From Paenibacillus agri (lineage in GTDB: Bacteria > Bacillota > Bacilli > Paenibacillales > Paenibacillaceae), in the NCBI RefSeq assembly GCF_013359945.1, contig NZ_JABWCS010000208.1, positions 109,558 to 173,557 of the forward strand: a stretch of 64,000 bases of DNA. The letters are read 5' to 3'. The notes below the pieces were generated by a model. That model was given only the letters and a program-made list of their open reading frames with translations. It was not told the origin of the DNA and ran no database searches. Positions 28,289-39,381 of this stretch are shown one piece after another. A program made the position numbers and the translations under genes. Every line of letters starts with the position of its first letter. Position 1 is the first letter of the stretch.

Positions 28289-28606
28289 TTAGATTTGAGT
28301 TCTCATAATTTCCTGATAGGCCTCTATCACCTTGTTCCGGACTTGTGTCGTAAGCTGCAAACTAAGCAATGCCTGTTGCGAAGAAATCATTGCCTCGTCC
28401 ACGTTCACTTCTCCGAGAATAAACTTGTTACTCATCTCTTTCGACTGCTGCTCTTGGGCAGCCACTTGATTCAATGCATTTTCCAGGTAAGAGCCAAAGC
28501 TTTGTGTGTCATTCACTGCCGGACCAGATGAAGATTGTGATGCTGCCGGTTTAAGTGCAAGCTGCTGAACTCCCTGTGAGCCTATAGCTAGATTATTCGG
28601 TATCAA
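28289..28606 (-). CDS. fliE: flagellar hook-basal body protein FliE
   Basis: 105 residues from a TTG at 28606 with AAGGGGGAA eight bases upstream. The conserved FliE core is FGSYLENALNQVAAQEQQSK followed by FILGEVNVDEAMISSQQALL. FliE joins the MS ring to the proximal rod and is the first protein exported. It lies between flgC and fliF. Firm. Confidence 0.95.
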   Translation of the reverse strand: MIPNNLAIGSQGVQQLALKPAASQSSSGPAVNDTQSFGSYLENALNQVAAQEQQSKEMSNKFILGEVNVDEAMISSQQALLSLQLTTQVRNKVIEAYQEIMRTQI

Positions 28607-28634
28607 CTATGTTCCCCCTTGGTCAAATTTACGG

Positions 28635-29081
28635 TTAGCGTCCGATTTCGAGCGCTTTGCTTACCATGGCCTTCGATGCATTCAACATCGTTACATTCGC
28701 TTCGTAGGAGCGAGATGCAGACAGCATGTCCACCATTTCCTTAGTGATGTCCACATTCGGCATATACACATATCCATTCTCATCTGCATCGGGATGACTT
28801 GGATTGAATACCGGCTTGAACGGAGAAGAATCGTCCGTAATGGCCTGGACGGTTACACCCTTGACGTCACCATTCATCTTATTTTGAAGGATGTCCGAGA
28901 ACTTGTTGCCTTCTGCTGTCTCCAGAACGACCATCTTCCGCCGATAAGGAACAGCCTTGCCATCCACTACCGAAGCTCTTGTCGTTTCTGCGTTGGCAAT
29001 ATTCGAGCTGATTACGTCCATCCGCAACCGCTGAGCGGTTAATGCAGAAGCACTTATCCCAAAACTGCTACCAAAGTTCAT
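28635..29081 (-). CDS. flgC: flagellar basal-body rod protein FlgC
   Basis: 148 residues. The N-terminal rod motif is LRMDVISSNIANAETTRA at about residues 18-35, and the C-terminal motif is PNVDITKEMVDMLSASRSYE followed by ANVTMLNASKAMVSKALEIG. FlgC forms part of the proximal rod. It is 6 bases from flgB and 28 from fliE. Firm. Confidence 0.97.
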   Translation of the reverse strand: MNFGSSFGISASALTAQRLRMDVISSNIANAETTRASVVDGKAVPYRRKMVVLETAEGNKFSDILQNKMNGDVKGVTVQAITDDSSPFKPVFNPSHPDADENGYVYMPNVDITKEMVDMLSASRSYEANVTMLNASKAMVSKALEIGR

Positions 29082-29087
29082 TGAGCA

Positions 29088-29495
29088 TTATCTCCCTTCA
29101 ACAACTGAGCGCATCATCGTAAATTGGCTATTCAACAGCCCGACATATGAATTGTATCTGAGCTGATTTTCAGCGCTTAAAGCCATCTCTCTGTCAACAT
29201 CTACGTTATTGTTGTTATTGTTCATTGAGGTGGTTTGATCTGTGCTGTAGACGGAAGCCGGTACGATCTTGTTTGAACCGAATTGAAAATGCCGGCGATC
29301 TGTCACTCTAGCGTTCAGATCCGACTGAAGCCCAAGCTCTTGCTGCTGAAGAATACTCTCAAATGAAACATTGGAGCGTTTGAAATTTGGTGTATCGACA
29401 TTGGCCACATTATTAGCCAGCACAGATTGTCGTTGATTAGCAGCTTCAATGCCTCCCTGCAATCGTTGAAAACTGACACTATTCAGCAATCCCAC
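29088..29495 (-). CDS. flgB: flagellar basal-body rod protein FlgB
   Basis: 135 residues from a GTG at 29495, with AAGGAGG seven bases upstream. The rod signature is RQSVLANNVANVDTPNFKRS (about 22-41) and the C-terminal packing helix is YNSYVGLLNSQFTMMRSVVE. A run of six asparagines occurs near residue 92. It is the first gene of the fla/che operon. In B. subtilis codY precedes it; here a terminator and a 377-base gap separate it from hslU. Firm. Confidence 0.96.
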   Translation of the reverse strand: MGLLNSVSFQRLQGGIEAANQRQSVLANNVANVDTPNFKRSNVSFESILQQQELGLQSDLNARVTDRRHFQFGSNKIVPASVYSTDQTTSMNNNNNNVDVDREMALSAENQLRYNSYVGLLNSQFTMMRSVVEGR

Positions 29496-29872
29496 GGAAA
29501 TCCTCCTTCCAAAAGCTTTCGTAATAAAAAGAATTCCACAGCAACTTTACGAATCCCTTCTTGATTCGACAAATAAGTCCAAAATAGTGCCCAATGTCTG
29601 GTTATAGGTCGAAAGTTGTCAGTGGTTTATTCCACTAGCGATCTCACATACTTTGATTCTCTTAGAATTTGTATATTATTACAATAAGAAATAAGCCCTA
29701 TCTTTTCAGAAAAGAGAGGGCTTAAAGCACAAAAATGCTATTTTATTACATTGCTCCTTATATTAAAAATAATATTCTTCATATATTTACATAATATTCC
29801 TCGAGATCGAGGAGATATTGCATATTTCTAATTCCAACTACCTAAATTCGAATAATCTCGAATGCTGTCAAT
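29496..29872. other. intergenic region upstream of the fla/che operon
   Basis: 377 bases, AT-rich, without a credible open frame. It contains the hslU terminator (29693-29724) and should contain the fla/che promoter on the minus strand. I could not find a convincing sigma-A or sigma-D promoter pair by eye; several partial -35-like boxes exist (CTGACA at about 29611-29616). No CodY-box-like palindrome was seen. Confidence 0.6.
29693..29724 (-). terminator. intrinsic terminator after hslU
   Basis: On the minus strand AAGCCCTCTCTTTTC-TG-AAAAGATAGGGCTT folds into a long stem with one mismatch, followed by ATTTCTTATT. It lies about 150 bases after the hslU stop and separates the hslVU transcript from fla/che. 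Confidence 0.7.
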
Positions 29873-31273
29873 TTAAAGAATGTATTGGCTCAAATCACGA
29901 TCCTGGGCAATACCCGATAGTTTGTCACGAACATATTCCGGAGTGATTACCATTGTATCCAGTGTCAGCTCAGGCGCTTCAAAGGAAAGATCCTCCAGCA
30001 GCTTCTCCAAAATGGTATGCAAACGGCGGGCACCGATATTCTCCATGTTCTGATTAACAGACGCTGCAATCTTAGCGATTTCCTCAATGGCTTCCTTCTG
30101 GAACTGCACTTCGATGTTCTCTGTCTGGAGCAAGTGAACATACTGTTTGGTCAATGCATTCTCCGGCTCCGTCAAAATAGATACAAAATCCTCCAGCGTC
30201 AAGCTGTTCAGCTCAACCCGAATTGGAAAGCGCCCCTGAAGCTCAGGAATAAGGTCTGACGGCTTAGCAATGTGAAAAGCACCTGCGGCAATGAAGAGCA
30301 CGTAATCGGTCTTCACAGGGCCGTATTTGGTCATCACCGTTGATCCCTCGACGATAGGTAAAATATCACGCTGCACGCCTTCACGGGAGACATCTGGACC
30401 CGAACCTTTGCCTTGGCTAGCTACCTTGTCAATCTCGTCGATAAAAATAATCCCGGATTGCTCGGCTCTCGCCACAGACTCCTGGATTACATCATCCATA
30501 TCAATCAGCTTGGAAGCTTCATCCTGGATCAACACCTTGCGGGCTTCCTTAATCGGCAGCTTGCGCTTCTTGGTGCGTTTAGGCAGAAGGCTGCCGAACA
30601 TTTCTTGCATGTTCATCCCCATCTGCTCATTACCCTGTCCGGCAAACATATCCATCATATTAGGAGATGCGTCCTCTACATCCACTTCGATGATATCCTC
30701 TTCCAGTTGCCCGGCCAGAAGTTTGAATCTGACCCCTCTACGGCGTTCGCTGAGGCTACTGTCCTGCTCGGTCTCCTCCTTGGACTCATCCTGGCCCCCA
30801 TTCCCCCCAAAAATCATCTCAAAGGGGTTACGCTGGGATTTGTTCTTGGAGGAGGAAGGCACCAGAATAGAAACGATCCGTTCGTTAGCCAGCTCTTCCG
30901 CCCGGTCCTGAACCTTCTCGGTCCGTTCCAGCTTCACCATCCGGATGGCAGTCTCCACAAGATCCCGAACCATGGACTCTACATCACGGCCGACGTAACC
31001 AACCTCGGTAAACTTCGTAGCCTCGACCTTGATGAAAGGCGCATTGACCAGCTTGGCCAGACGCCGGGCGATCTCAGTTTTACCCACACCGGTAGGTCCG
31101 ATCATCAGAATGTTCTTCGGAACAACTTCATCACGCAGTTCTTCGGCAAGCAGACTGCGCCGATACCGATTGCGGAGTGCAACGGCCACGGATTTCTTGG
31201 CCTGCTTCTGACCTACGATATATTTATCCAGCTCAGCTACGATTTGGCGCGGGGTTAGCGATTGATTCACCAT
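29873..31273 (-). CDS. hslU: ATP-dependent protease ATPase subunit HslU (ClpY)
   Basis: 466 residues. The ATG at 31273 is used, since GGAGGA lies seven bases upstream; an ATG five codons earlier overlaps that ribosome binding sequence. The AAA+ domain has Walker [15 protein letters not shown] near residue 58 and Walker [12 protein letters not shown], with the I-domain insertion at about 105-245 (acidic, low complexity). The arginine-finger and sensor-2 region is [20 protein letters not shown]. It unfolds substrates for HslV. It is preceded by hslV. Firm. Confidence 0.97.
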   Translation of the reverse strand: MVNQSLTPRQIVAELDKYIVGQKQAKKSVAVALRNRYRRSLLAEELRDEVVPKNILMIGPTGVGKTEIARRLAKLVNAPFIKVEATKFTEVGYVGRDVESMVRDLVETAIRMVKLERTEKVQDRAEELANERIVSILVPSSSKNKSQRNPFEMIFGGNGGQDESKEETEQDSSLSERRRGVRFKLLAGQLEEDIIEVDVEDASPNMMDMFAGQGNEQMGMNMQEMFGSLLPKRTKKRKLPIKEARKVLIQDEASKLIDMDDVIQESVARAEQSGIIFIDEIDKVASQGKGSGPDVSREGVQRDILPIVEGSTVMTKYGPVKTDYVLFIAAGAFHIAKPSDLIPELQGRFPIRVELNSLTLEDFVSILTEPENALTKQYVHLLQTENIEVQFQKEAIEEIAKIAASVNQNMENIGARRLHTILEKLLEDLSFEAPELTLDTMVITPEYVRDKLSGIAQDRDLSQYIL

Positions 31274-31308
31274 CGTGACTTCCTCCATCTCTTCTATGGC
31301 TGCTATGC

Positions 31309-31851
31309 CTATAATTGTTCAACAATAATATTGGAATTCGTATATACACAAATCTCGGATGCAATCTGCAAGGCTTCCTTCGCAATCTCTGCCGCAGTCA
31401 GATTCGACGCGTGACGTTTAAGAGCACGACCAGAAGCTAAGGCAAAGTTGCCGCCCGAACCGATAGCCAACACATCATCATCCGGTTCAATGATCTCTCC
31501 GTTACCGGAAATCAGCAGCATGCCTTCCTTGTTCATCACAATCATTAGTGCCTCCAGCTTGCGCAGGACACGGTCCTGACGCCAGTCCTTGGCCAGTTCT
31601 ACTGCTGCGCGCTGCAAGTTACCGTGATGCTCCTCCAGCTTACCCTCAAACTTCTCGAACAATGTAATAGCGTCAGAGACAGAACCTGCGAAGCCAGCAA
31701 TGACTTGACCCCGATAGAGGCGCCGTACTTTTCTGGCTGTCGTCTTCATAATGACGCTTTCTCCGAATGTAACCTGGCCGTCGCCGGCTATCGCCGCCTG
31801 ACCGTTATGTCTTACTGCACAAATTGTAGTTGCATGAAAGCTGGGAATCAT
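31309..31851 (-). CDS. hslV: ATP-dependent protease peptidase subunit HslV (ClpQ)
   Basis: 180 residues. The proteasome-beta-like core starts at [20 protein letters not shown]; processing before Thr8 would expose the catalytic N-terminal Thr in TTICAVR. Key residues follow in [20 protein letters not shown] and [17 protein letters not shown]. subtilis ClpQ is said to use an N-terminal serine, so the TTI sequence here is the more usual HslV form. It forms a dodecamer with HslU. It is 16 bases from trmFO. Firm. Confidence 0.97.
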   Translation of the reverse strand: MIPSFHATTICAVRHNGQAAIAGDGQVTFGESVIMKTTARKVRRLYRGQVIAGFAGSVSDAITLFEKFEGKLEEHHGNLQRAAVELAKDWRQDRVLRKLEALMIVMNKEGMLLISGNGEIIEPDDDVLAIGSGGNFALASGRALKRHASNLTAAEIAKEALQIASEICVYTNSNIIVEQL

Positions 31852-31867
31852 GATTGCTGCCTCCTTA

Positions 31868-33241
31868 TCAAGATAAGCTCTCTTCCTCTTCTTGGACTTC
31901 GCTGATCTCAGGTTCGATATAATTCAATTGTTCACGAATTGCGTATTCAGCCAAGCTATCCAGCGCACGGTGGGCCAGCAGCTCGTTCTTTTCCTTCTTG
32001 TTGCGAATTTTCTTTTCAGGCTTCGGCAACAATCCAAAGTTAGCATTCATCGGCTGGAAGTGCTCTGGGTCGGCCGAAGTGATATAAGCAGGCATACTAC
32101 CAAGCACACTATCCCCAGGGAAGATCAGACCTTCCTGTCCCTTAGCGGCTCTGGCGGCGTTAATACCAGCGATTAGGCCGGAAGCTGCCGATTCTACATA
32201 ACCTTCTACACCTGTCATTTGACCGGCAAAATACAGCCGCTCATGACCCTTCATCTGATAGGTAGGATGCAACAGCTTAGGCGAGTTAATAAAGGTGTTG
32301 CGGTGCATAACGCCATAACGAACATACTCCGCATTCTCAAGTCCTGGAATCAGAGAGAACACTCGCTTTTGCTCGCCCCATTTGAGATGGGTTTGAAACC
32401 CTACAAGGTTATACAGCGTTCCTGCCGCATTATCCTGACGCAATTGCACAACGGCATAAGGCAGCTTACCTGTATGCGGGTTAACCAAGCCTACTGGCTT
32501 CATCGGCCCGAACAACGCGGTCTGTTTGCCACGTTTCATCATAATCTCAATCGGCATACAGCCTTCAAAATAAATCTCTTTCTCAAATTCTTTAAGTGCC
32601 GCTGTTTCTGCAGTGATCAGCGCATCATAGAAGACATCAAACTCCTCTTCTGTCATCGGGCAGTTCAAATATGCCGCCTCACCTTTGTCATAACGGGAAG
32701 CCAAATAGACTTTGTCCATATCGATAGAGTCCTTCTCGACGATTGGAGCAGCCGCATCATAGAAGTAGAAATATTCTTCTCCCAGCAGAGCCTTAATCTC
32801 AGCGGACAACGATGGGGAGGTCAGCGGACCAGTCGCAATGACAACGATCCCTTCCTCCGGTATATGCGTAAGCTCTTCATTTATAACCTCAATGAGAGGA
32901 TGATTGTGCAAAGTAGAGGTAATCTCGCCGGAGAAACCGTCGCGATCCACTGCAAGCGCACCACCAGCCGGGACCGCATTCCGGTCCGCTGCTCCCAGAA
33001 CAAGCGAATTTAAGCGGCGCATTTCTTCCTTCAATACGCCTACAGCATTGCCTAGTCCGTTGGCGCGCAGCGAGTTGCTGCACACCAGTTCGGCAAATTT
33101 GTCTGTATGATGGGCCGGAGTCTTCACAACCGGTCTCATCTCATATAATCTAACCGGCACCCCTTGCGAGGCAATCTGCCAGGCTGCTTCACTACCGGCC
33201 AAACCGGCACCAATTACTGTAACTCTCGAAATATCCGTCAA
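31868..33241 (-). CDS. trmFO: methylenetetrahydrofolate-tRNA-(uracil-5-)-methyltransferase TrmFO
   Basis: 457 residues. The FAD-binding motif [16 protein letters not shown] is at residues 9-24, and the GidA-like family stretches [20 protein letters not shown] and [20 protein letters not shown] are typical. It makes 5-methyluridine at position 54 of tRNA with folate as methyl donor. It lies between topA and hslV; in B. subtilis xerC (codV) lies between trmFO and hslV, and it is missing here. The last 20 or so residues are strongly acidic. Firm. Confidence 0.97.
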   Translation of the reverse strand: MTDISRVTVIGAGLAGSEAAWQIASQGVPVRLYEMRPVVKTPAHHTDKFAELVCSNSLRANGLGNAVGVLKEEMRRLNSLVLGAADRNAVPAGGALAVDRDGFSGEITSTLHNHPLIEVINEELTHIPEEGIVVIATGPLTSPSLSAEIKALLGEEYFYFYDAAAPIVEKDSIDMDKVYLASRYDKGEAAYLNCPMTEEEFDVFYDALITAETAALKEFEKEIYFEGCMPIEIMMKRGKQTALFGPMKPVGLVNPHTGKLPYAVVQLRQDNAAGTLYNLVGFQTHLKWGEQKRVFSLIPGLENAEYVRYGVMHRNTFINSPKLLHPTYQMKGHERLYFAGQMTGVEGYVESAASGLIAGINAARAAKGQEGLIFPGDSVLGSMPAYITSADPEHFQPMNANFGLLPKPEKKIRNKKEKNELLAHRALDSLAEYAIREQLNYIEPEISEVQEEEESLS

Positions 33242-33262
33242 CTTCTTTTCCTCCTGAACCTA

Positions 33263-35371
33263 TTATTCTGCTAATTCTTCGTTGTCGCTATCATTGTCCA
33301 GAACTGCTTCTGTATGATCACATGAGGTACACTGCAGCTTGACCCCTTGTTTGTTGCGCTTCTCTACCATCCAAGAACCGCAAGCAGGACAAGGCTTCAA
33401 AGACGGACGATCCCAGGAGACAAAATCACAACCCGGGTACTGATCACAGCCGTAGAAGACGCGACCCTTCTTGCTGCGACGTTCTACTACTTTGCCCTCA
33501 TGGCATTTCGGACAGTTAACGCCAATATCTTTGACGATTGGCTTCGTATTCCGGCAATCCGGGAATCCCGAACAAGCCAGAAACTTCCCGAAGCGGCCAA
33601 GCTTATACACCATTGGCTTGCCACATTTTTCACAGAGCTCGTCGGAGACTTCATCCTCGATCTCGATTTCTTTCATTTCTTCTTCAGCGAACTCCAGCCG
33701 CTTCTCGAAGGATTCATAGAACTCAGCCAGTACCTTCACCCAGTCCTCTGAGCCTTCCTCCACATGGTCAAGATCGCCTTCCATGTTGGCTGTGAATTCA
33801 ACGTTCAGAATCTCCGGGAAGAATTCCTCCATCTGCTCGATGACTAATTCACCCAGCTCTGTCGGCATGAATTTCTTCTCTTCAATGGCCACATAACCAC
33901 GCTTCTGGATCGTCTCCAGCGTTGGGGCATACGTACTTGGACGCCCTATGCCCAGCTCCTCCAGCGTCTTAACGAGCCTTGCTTCCGTATAACGTGGCGG
34001 CGGCTGTGTAAAATGCTGCTTCGGATCGATGTCTTGTGTATTCAGGTGATCTCCTGACTGAAGCGGCGGAAGGAACTTCTCCTCATCCGTCGTGCCGTCA
34101 TCATTCCCTTCCACATACACTTTCATGAAGCCGGGGAAAGATACCTTGGAGCCCACAGCACGGAAAATGGCTGGTCCTGCGGCAATATCCACCGAAAGCG
34201 TATCCAGCAGGGCTGAAGACATCTGGCTGGAAACAAACCGTTCCCAGACGAGTTTATAGAGACGGAATTGATCACGACTCATGAACTCCTTTACTGTCTC
34301 AGGTTCACGCAGAGCGGAGGTTGGACGAATCGCTTCGTGCGCATCCTGGGCTCCAGCAGCCTTCTTGGAATATTGACGCGGAGATTCTGGTACAAACTTC
34401 TCACCGTACTTGGACAGAATCAGTTCTTTTGCTTCTTCTTGCGCCGTCGCCGAAATCCGCGTAGAGTCCGTACGCATGTAAGTTATAAGACCAACAGTAC
34501 CTTCTTTGCCTAATTCCACACCTTCATACAGCTGCTGAGCTACCGACATGGTCTTGGCTGCCCGGAAACCGAGCTTACGAGCCGCTTCCTGCTGCAATGA
34601 ACTGGTGGTAAACGGCGCAGAAGGATGACGCTGCCGTTCCTTTTCCTTTACCTGACTAACTGTAAAATCGGCTCCCTTGATCGCCTGAAGAACCTCCTGA
34701 ACATCACTCTCTTGGTTCAGTTCTTTCTTCTCACCGTTCAGCTTATGGAACTTAGCTTCAAAGTTCGTATCGCGGATACCAAGTTTGGCGGTAATGCTCC
34801 AATATTCCGTAGGAACAAACTCACCGATCTCGTTCTCGCGGTCCATAATAATTTTGACAGCAACCGATTGAACCCGTCCGGCAGACAAGCCTTTTTTGAC
34901 TTTCTTCCATAATAATGGACTGATCTTGTAACCCACAAGCCGATCCAGAATCCGGCGAGCCTGCTGTGCATTCACCAGATCCATGTTGATTTTCCGCGGG
35001 GTCTTGAATGCGTCCTTAACGGCTTGCTTGGTGATTTCGTTAAAAACCACCCGACATTCTTCGGTATTATCCAGATCCAGCGCATGGGCCAAATGCCAGG
35101 CAATAGCTTCTCCTTCGCGGTCCGGGTCAGCCGCCAGATATACTTTTTTCACTTTTTTGCGGGCATCCTTCAATTCTTTCAACACGGAGCCTTTGCCACG
35201 AATAGTAATGTACTTCGGGTTGAAGTCATTCTCGACCTCTACGCCGATCTGACTTTTAGGCAAGTCACGAACATGCCCCATGGATGCTTTAACAATATAT
35301 TTACTGCCCAAATATTTGCCGATCGTCTTCGCTTTCGCGGGCGACTCGACAATAACCAATGTATCCGCCAT
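33263..35371 (-). CDS. topA: DNA topoisomerase I
   Basis: 702 residues. The TOPRIM domain begins at [20 protein letters not shown] and includes [13 protein letters not shown] (metal-binding acids, about residues 82-94). The active-site tyrosine is Tyr298 in [14 protein letters not shown]. Three C-terminal zinc-finger-like units near residues 580-690 have cysteine pairs CEKC/CSGFPDC, CPKC/CDQYPGC and CPAC/CTSC. It relaxes negative supercoils. It is 22 bases from trmFO and follows dprA. Firm. Confidence 0.98.
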   Translation of the reverse strand: MADTLVIVESPAKAKTIGKYLGSKYIVKASMGHVRDLPKSQIGVEVENDFNPKYITIRGKGSVLKELKDARKKVKKVYLAADPDREGEAIAWHLAHALDLDNTEECRVVFNEITKQAVKDAFKTPRKINMDLVNAQQARRILDRLVGYKISPLLWKKVKKGLSAGRVQSVAVKIIMDRENEIGEFVPTEYWSITAKLGIRDTNFEAKFHKLNGEKKELNQESDVQEVLQAIKGADFTVSQVKEKERQRHPSAPFTTSSLQQEAARKLGFRAAKTMSVAQQLYEGVELGKEGTVGLITYMRTDSTRISATAQEEAKELILSKYGEKFVPESPRQYSKKAAGAQDAHEAIRPTSALREPETVKEFMSRDQFRLYKLVWERFVSSQMSSALLDTLSVDIAAGPAIFRAVGSKVSFPGFMKVYVEGNDDGTTDEEKFLPPLQSGDHLNTQDIDPKQHFTQPPPRYTEARLVKTLEELGIGRPSTYAPTLETIQKRGYVAIEEKKFMPTELGELVIEQMEEFFPEILNVEFTANMEGDLDHVEEGSEDWVKVLAEFYESFEKRLEFAEEEMKEIEIEDEVSDELCEKCGKPMVYKLGRFGKFLACSGFPDCRNTKPIVKDIGVNCPKCHEGKVVERRSKKGRVFYGCDQYPGCDFVSWDRPSLKPCPACGSWMVEKRNKQGVKLQCTSCDHTEAVLDNDSDNEELAE

Positions 35372-35535
35372 AATACGTCCTCCTCATTAACACTAAAACC
35401 TTCTATACAAGATAGCCCCTCTACCCAAACCTTTATACTGCGGTCTTCTTCAAAAATTGGCGGGGACCTTCGAAAATAAATAAGTTCCTTCGAAAATACA
35501 AGGAAGATTCATCATCATGATGTCCTCTTATATTT

Positions 35536-36654
35536 TTAAATAATCTTATAAATGGCACCCGGTAATTGTGTTACCGCTTTTTTTATGATTAAAGATAACA
35601 GAACTGAATGCAAAAGTCCAAAATCCCACTGGCTTCTCGCTAGAAGCTCATCCAAGGTAAAGGGCCCCTGATGCAGTATATGGTATAGTTGGGACTCCTC
35701 TCTTGTCAATTTCTTTTCACCGGGCCCCTCTTTGTCCAGAGGTTCAGCATCCCCGTTATCTCTTGTATTTACTGGAGGTTGAGGCAGACAAAACTGATAT
35801 TCTTCAACAATATCTGCACTGCCTGTGACAAGCTTCGCCCCCTGCTTAATCAAATCTAGCGCCCCTCTGCTTTTGGGAGATGTAAGTGGTCCTGGAACAG
35901 CAAACACATCACGCCCTGCCTCCAAAGCTGCATCAGCTGTAATAAGCGAACCGCTGCGGCTGTCGGCTTCCACTACCACGGTTCCAAGGGACAGACCCGC
36001 AATAATCCGGTTGCGCCTTGGAAAGAGACCCGGGTGACTCGGCGTCCCTAAAGGGTATTCGGTCAGCACCAGCCCGTCTTGTGCAACGTTCCGCAGCAAC
36101 TCCCGGTTCTCGGGAGGGTAGACCTTATCCATTCCCGTTGCTGTCACAGCAATCGTACTTCCGCGACCTTTCAGGGCAGCTTTATGACAGACGCTGTCGA
36201 TCCCTCTGGCAAGACCACTGACTACCGTCAGACCGGCTGCACTTAATTCGCCTGCCAGCATTTCACCAACCTTGATACCGTATGCAGTAGGCACACGGGT
36301 GCCCACCATGGCAATTCCAGGGCGGGATAACAGTTCCAGTCGTCCGCGATAGTATAGTATCCAAGGGGGCTCTACCGTTTCTTTTAACATAGCGGGGTAA
36401 TCCTCATCCAGTATAGTTACCAGACCAATTCCTCTTTCTTCTATTAAAGAGTGTCTCTCGGCGATCCATTCGGGTGTATATATGGAGGCAAGGGCAGCCG
36501 CCACTTTCCCGTTCAGTCCGATGCGCTCCCAATCCTCAGGAACACAAGCAAATGCTTTTTCCGACAATAAACCGGCAGCACAAATCTTATCAATGCTCTT
36601 CCAACCGACCCCCTGAACCTCATTCAGACCGAATAATAAATCACGTTCCTTCAT
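35536..36654 (-). CDS. dprA: DNA-processing protein DprA
   Basis: 372 residues from the ATG at 36654, which has GGGAGAGAG seven bases upstream; a longer frame to 36708 lacks such a signal. The N-terminal SAM-like domain precedes the Rossmann fold with GIAMVGTRVPTAYG near residue 120, SGLARGIDSVCHKAAL and VVVEADSRSGSLITADAALE. A C-terminal winged helix (about 310-372) is present. DprA loads RecA on incoming single-stranded DNA in transformation. With comM in the same window it suggests competence capacity, though no uptake genes are seen here. Firm. Confidence 0.96.
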   Translation of the reverse strand: MKERDLLFGLNEVQGVGWKSIDKICAAGLLSEKAFACVPEDWERIGLNGKVAAALASIYTPEWIAERHSLIEERGIGLVTILDEDYPAMLKETVEPPWILYYRGRLELLSRPGIAMVGTRVPTAYGIKVGEMLAGELSAAGLTVVSGLARGIDSVCHKAALKGRGSTIAVTATGMDKVYPPENRELLRNVAQDGLVLTEYPLGTPSHPGLFPRRNRIIAGLSLGTVVVEADSRSGSLITADAALEAGRDVFAVPGPLTSPKSRGALDLIKQGAKLVTGSADIVEEYQFCLPQPPVNTRDNGDAEPLDKEGPGEKKLTREESQLYHILHQGPFTLDELLARSQWDFGLLHSVLLSLIIKKAVTQLPGAIYKII

Positions 36655-36756
36655 TTTGCACTCTCTCCCTTTTAATGGAAGGACCGACCTCCCTATTTTG
36701 TGACACACCGCTTATAATTGCAAGTCCTCTCTACAATCCCGGATTTGCGCAAATAC

Positions 36757-36800
36757 GCAAAAAAGCAACCTTCCATTCCCGCAGGAACAAAAGGTTGCTT
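36757..36800 (-). terminator. intrinsic terminator after sucCD
   Basis: The inverted repeat AAGCAACCTT (36763-36772) and AAGGTTGCTT (36791-36800) reads on the minus strand as a 10-bp stem followed by TTTTTTGCG. It lies 80 bases after the sucD stop and before dprA. Confidence 0.8.
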
Positions 36801-36879
36801 ACCTCTGATCACATTATACACGAAAGAACCCTGCAGCGCAGAGCCTTTCATGTACATATTATTAACGTTAAAATAAATG

Positions 36880-37809
36880 CTAGTGAGTGGTAAATGTACT
36901 TAAAATACCGCGTTCTTCAAGCACGCTTACCAAAGTAGAGCCCATCTCTGCCGGAGTCGGCGCCACTTTAATTCCGCATGCTTCCAGAACAGCGATCTTC
37001 TCACTGGCTGTACCTTTTCCGCCCGAAATAATGGCACCGGCATGACCCATCCGCTTGCCTGGAGGTGCAGTAGCCCCGCCAATAAAGCCGACTACCGGCT
37101 TAGTCATATTATCGCGAATCCAAACCGCTGCTTCTTCCTCCGCTGTACCGCCGATTTCACCGATCATGACGACCGCTTTAGTACCCGGATCTTCATTAAA
37201 CAACTTCAAAATATCAATAAACTCCGAACCTTTGACAGGATCACCACCGATACCTACGGCAGAGGATTGTCCAATTCCCCGCGTAGTCAGCTGATGAACC
37301 GCCTCATAGGTCAAAGTTCCACTGCGTGAGACTACGCCGACATAGCCCGGCAAGTGGATATAACCTGGCATTATGCCAATTTTGCATTCTCCAGGGGTAA
37401 TGACTCCAGGACAGTTAGGCCCGATCAGGACTGTGGAACGGCCTTCCATATAACGCGATACCTTCACCATATCAAGTACCGGAATCCCCTCTGTAATACA
37501 GATTACGAGATCCAGTTCCGCATCTACGGCTTCCATGATAGAGTCTGCGGCGAATGCTGGCGGTACATAGATTACACTAGCGGTTGCACCTGTTGCCGCT
37601 TTGGCTGCGACTACAGTGTCAAATACCGGCAGACTGACCTCTTCCCCATTCTCCAGCGTAATGTTGACCGTCGTTCCGCCTTTACCTGGCGTTACACCAC
37701 CAACCATCTGGGTTCCGTAATCCAGCGCGCCTTTGGTATGAAACAAACCGGTCGAACCCGTAATTCCCTGCGTGATCACTTTCGTATTTTTATCTACAAG
37801 AATGCTCAT
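36880..37809 (-). CDS. sucD: succinyl-CoA synthetase alpha subunit
   Basis: 309 residues. The CoA-binding Rossmann region opens with [20 protein letters not shown], and the phospho-histidine is His256 in [20 protein letters not shown]. With SucC it interconverts succinyl-CoA and succinate with nucleotide formation in the TCA cycle. It is the second gene of the sucCD pair, 67 bases after sucC. Firm. Confidence 0.97.
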   Translation of the reverse strand: MSILVDKNTKVITQGITGSTGLFHTKGALDYGTQMVGGVTPGKGGTTVNITLENGEEVSLPVFDTVVAAKAATGATASVIYVPPAFAADSIMEAVDAELDLVICITEGIPVLDMVKVSRYMEGRSTVLIGPNCPGVITPGECKIGIMPGYIHLPGYVGVVSRSGTLTYEAVHQLTTRGIGQSSAVGIGGDPVKGSEFIDILKLFNEDPGTKAVVMIGEIGGTAEEEAAVWIRDNMTKPVVGFIGGATAPPGKRMGHAGAIISGGKGTASEKIAVLEACGIKVAPTPAEMGSTLVSVLEERGILSTFTTH

Positions 37810-37876
37810 TCTTCGTCACATCCCTAATCATTTTGTCAAATACGATCCACTGCGAAACCACTCCGCAGGGCTATTA

Positions 37877-39034
37877 TTATACGAGAGAAACAATCTTACG
37901 GGCCCCATCCGCCATCGAGTCGGCAGGTACGATATTCAGTCCCGATCCGGCCAGAATCTCCTTACCTAGTGCCACATTGGTACCTTCAAGACGCACCACC
38001 AGTGGTTTGGTCAATCCGAGCTGCTTGGCAGCTTCCACCACACCGTTGGCAATGACATCACAGCGCATGATACCGCCGAAGATGTTGACGAAAATTCCGT
38101 TAACCTTAGCATCGGACAAAATAATCTTAAATGCTTCAGTAACTTTCTCAGTAGTAGCACCGCCCCCTACATCGAGGAAGTTGGCGGGTTCTCCGCCATA
38201 ATATTTAATAATATCCATAGTAGCCATAGCCAAGCCCGCACCATTCACCATACAGCCAATATTGCCATCCAGGGCAATGTAGCTAAGGTCGTATTTAGAG
38301 GCTTCGATCTCTTTCTCATCTTCTTCCTCCAGATCACGAAGCTCCAGAATGTCCTTATGGCGGAACAGAGCGTTGGAATCAAAATTCAGTTTGGCATCCA
38401 GCGCCATAACATTTCCGTCACCTGTAACGACCAGCGGGTTGATCTCCGCAATGGAGCAATCCTTATCCACAAAAGCCAAATATAGCGCTTGCATGAACTT
38501 GACGGCTTTATTTACCAATTCGCTCGGAATGGCTATGCTGTATGCAAGTTTACGGGCCTGAAAGGTCTGAAGCCCTACTGCCGGATCAATAATTTCCTTA
38601 AAAATCTTCTCGGGATGTGTAGCGGCAACTTCTTCAATCTCCGTTCCGCCCTCCTCGGAAGCCATCATTACGACGCGGCCAGTTCCGCGGTCCACAACAA
38701 GTCCGATATAATATTCCTTCACAATTTGGCAGCCCTCTTCGATGAGAAGCCGTTTCACCACTTTACCTTCCGGGCCGGTCTGATGAGTGACAAGTGTCTT
38801 GCCGAGAATCTCAGCAGCATAGCTGCGAACCTCATCCAAATTCTTGGCCACCTTCACGCCGCCAGCTTTGCCGCGTCCACCTGCATGAATCTGAGCTTTC
38901 ACAACTACCACCGGGGTGCTCAGTGATTCTGCGGCTGCGACCGCTTCTTCCACCGTATAAGCTACTTTTCCGTTCGGTACGGCTACGCCGTACTTCTTAA
39001 GCACTTCTTTTCCCTGATACTCGTGGATATTCAT
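37877..39034 (-). CDS. sucC: succinyl-CoA synthetase beta subunit
   Basis: 385 residues with an ATP-grasp N-terminal half ([40 protein letters not shown]) and a C-terminal ligase half ([40 protein letters not shown]). It binds nucleotide and succinate. A sigma-A-like promoter with an overlapping CcpA-type site lies about 240 bases upstream. Firm. Confidence 0.97.
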   Translation of the reverse strand: MNIHEYQGKEVLKKYGVAVPNGKVAYTVEEAVAAAESLSTPVVVVKAQIHAGGRGKAGGVKVAKNLDEVRSYAAEILGKTLVTHQTGPEGKVVKRLLIEEGCQIVKEYYIGLVVDRGTGRVVMMASEEGGTEIEEVAATHPEKIFKEIIDPAVGLQTFQARKLAYSIAIPSELVNKAVKFMQALYLAFVDKDCSIAEINPLVVTGDGNVMALDAKLNFDSNALFRHKDILELRDLEEEDEKEIEASKYDLSYIALDGNIGCMVNGAGLAMATMDIIKYYGGEPANFLDVGGGATTEKVTEAFKIILSDAKVNGIFVNIFGGIMRCDVIANGVVEAAKQLGLTKPLVVRLEGTNVALGKEILAGSGLNIVPADSMADGARKIVSLV

Positions 39035-39381
39035 TCCGGAAGCCTCCTAAAGTGTTGCGGTGACCGAGCAGGCAGCCTGCAGTCATTCCGCTTTCCGTTT
39101 TGATTGCCGCGATGCCCGGGTTCAGGCCGGTACAACAGTTCACTTGCCCGGAGCAGGTAGAAACGGATTAACCGCCCGTATGGACGGCTTGCGTTTCTGC
39201 GGGAAACATAAGGTCTCATCTAAGACTTAGCTTACATATAACCTATATGCCCAAAAAGGAAACCCAGAATATTGTAACACGTTTTTGAAACGCTTTCCTT
39301 AAAATAATTCATAATTTATACACACATTTTCGCTTGGTTTCATGCCGGAATGCGAACAATCATCTTGACTTCATTCCGCTA
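39035..39381. other. intergenic region, sucC leader side and ohrR end
   Basis: 347 bases between sucC (minus) and the 3-prime end of ohrR (minus). It holds the probable sucC promoter and cre-like site. A GC-rich 180-base untranslated leader (39035-39220) lies between that promoter and sucC; it has several short inverted repeats (GCAGGCAGCCTGC near 39069-39081) but no class I can name. A 62-codon frame there has no ribosome binding site and was not accepted. Confidence 0.5.
39271..39298 (-). promoter_or_regulatory. putative sucCD promoter -10 and CcpA cre-like operator
   Basis: On the minus strand TACAAT (39271-39276) is a good -10 box with a weak -35. Just upstream, at 39285-39298, GGAAAGCGTTTCAA is a near-palindrome whose core matches the cre consensus (AARCGYTWNC) at 10 of 10 central positions on one strand, with mismatches at the edges. 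Carbon catabolite control of sucCD through CcpA would be expected. Eye-based call only. Confidence 0.4.

Noticed and set aside
29608..29640. CTGACA-type promoter for flgB
   Set aside because: The -10 partner (AGACAT at 17 bases) is poor; not enough to annotate.
30413..31258. 281-codon plus-strand frame opposite hslU
   Set aside because: Shadow of a firmly identified gene; no ribosome binding site and no domain pattern.
32219..33013. 264-codon plus-strand frame opposite trmFO
   Set aside because: Antisense shadow of trmFO; composition not protein-like.
39031..39219. 62-codon minus-strand frame upstream of sucC
   Set aside because: No ribosome binding site, Arg-rich odd composition; more likely the untranslated leader of sucC.
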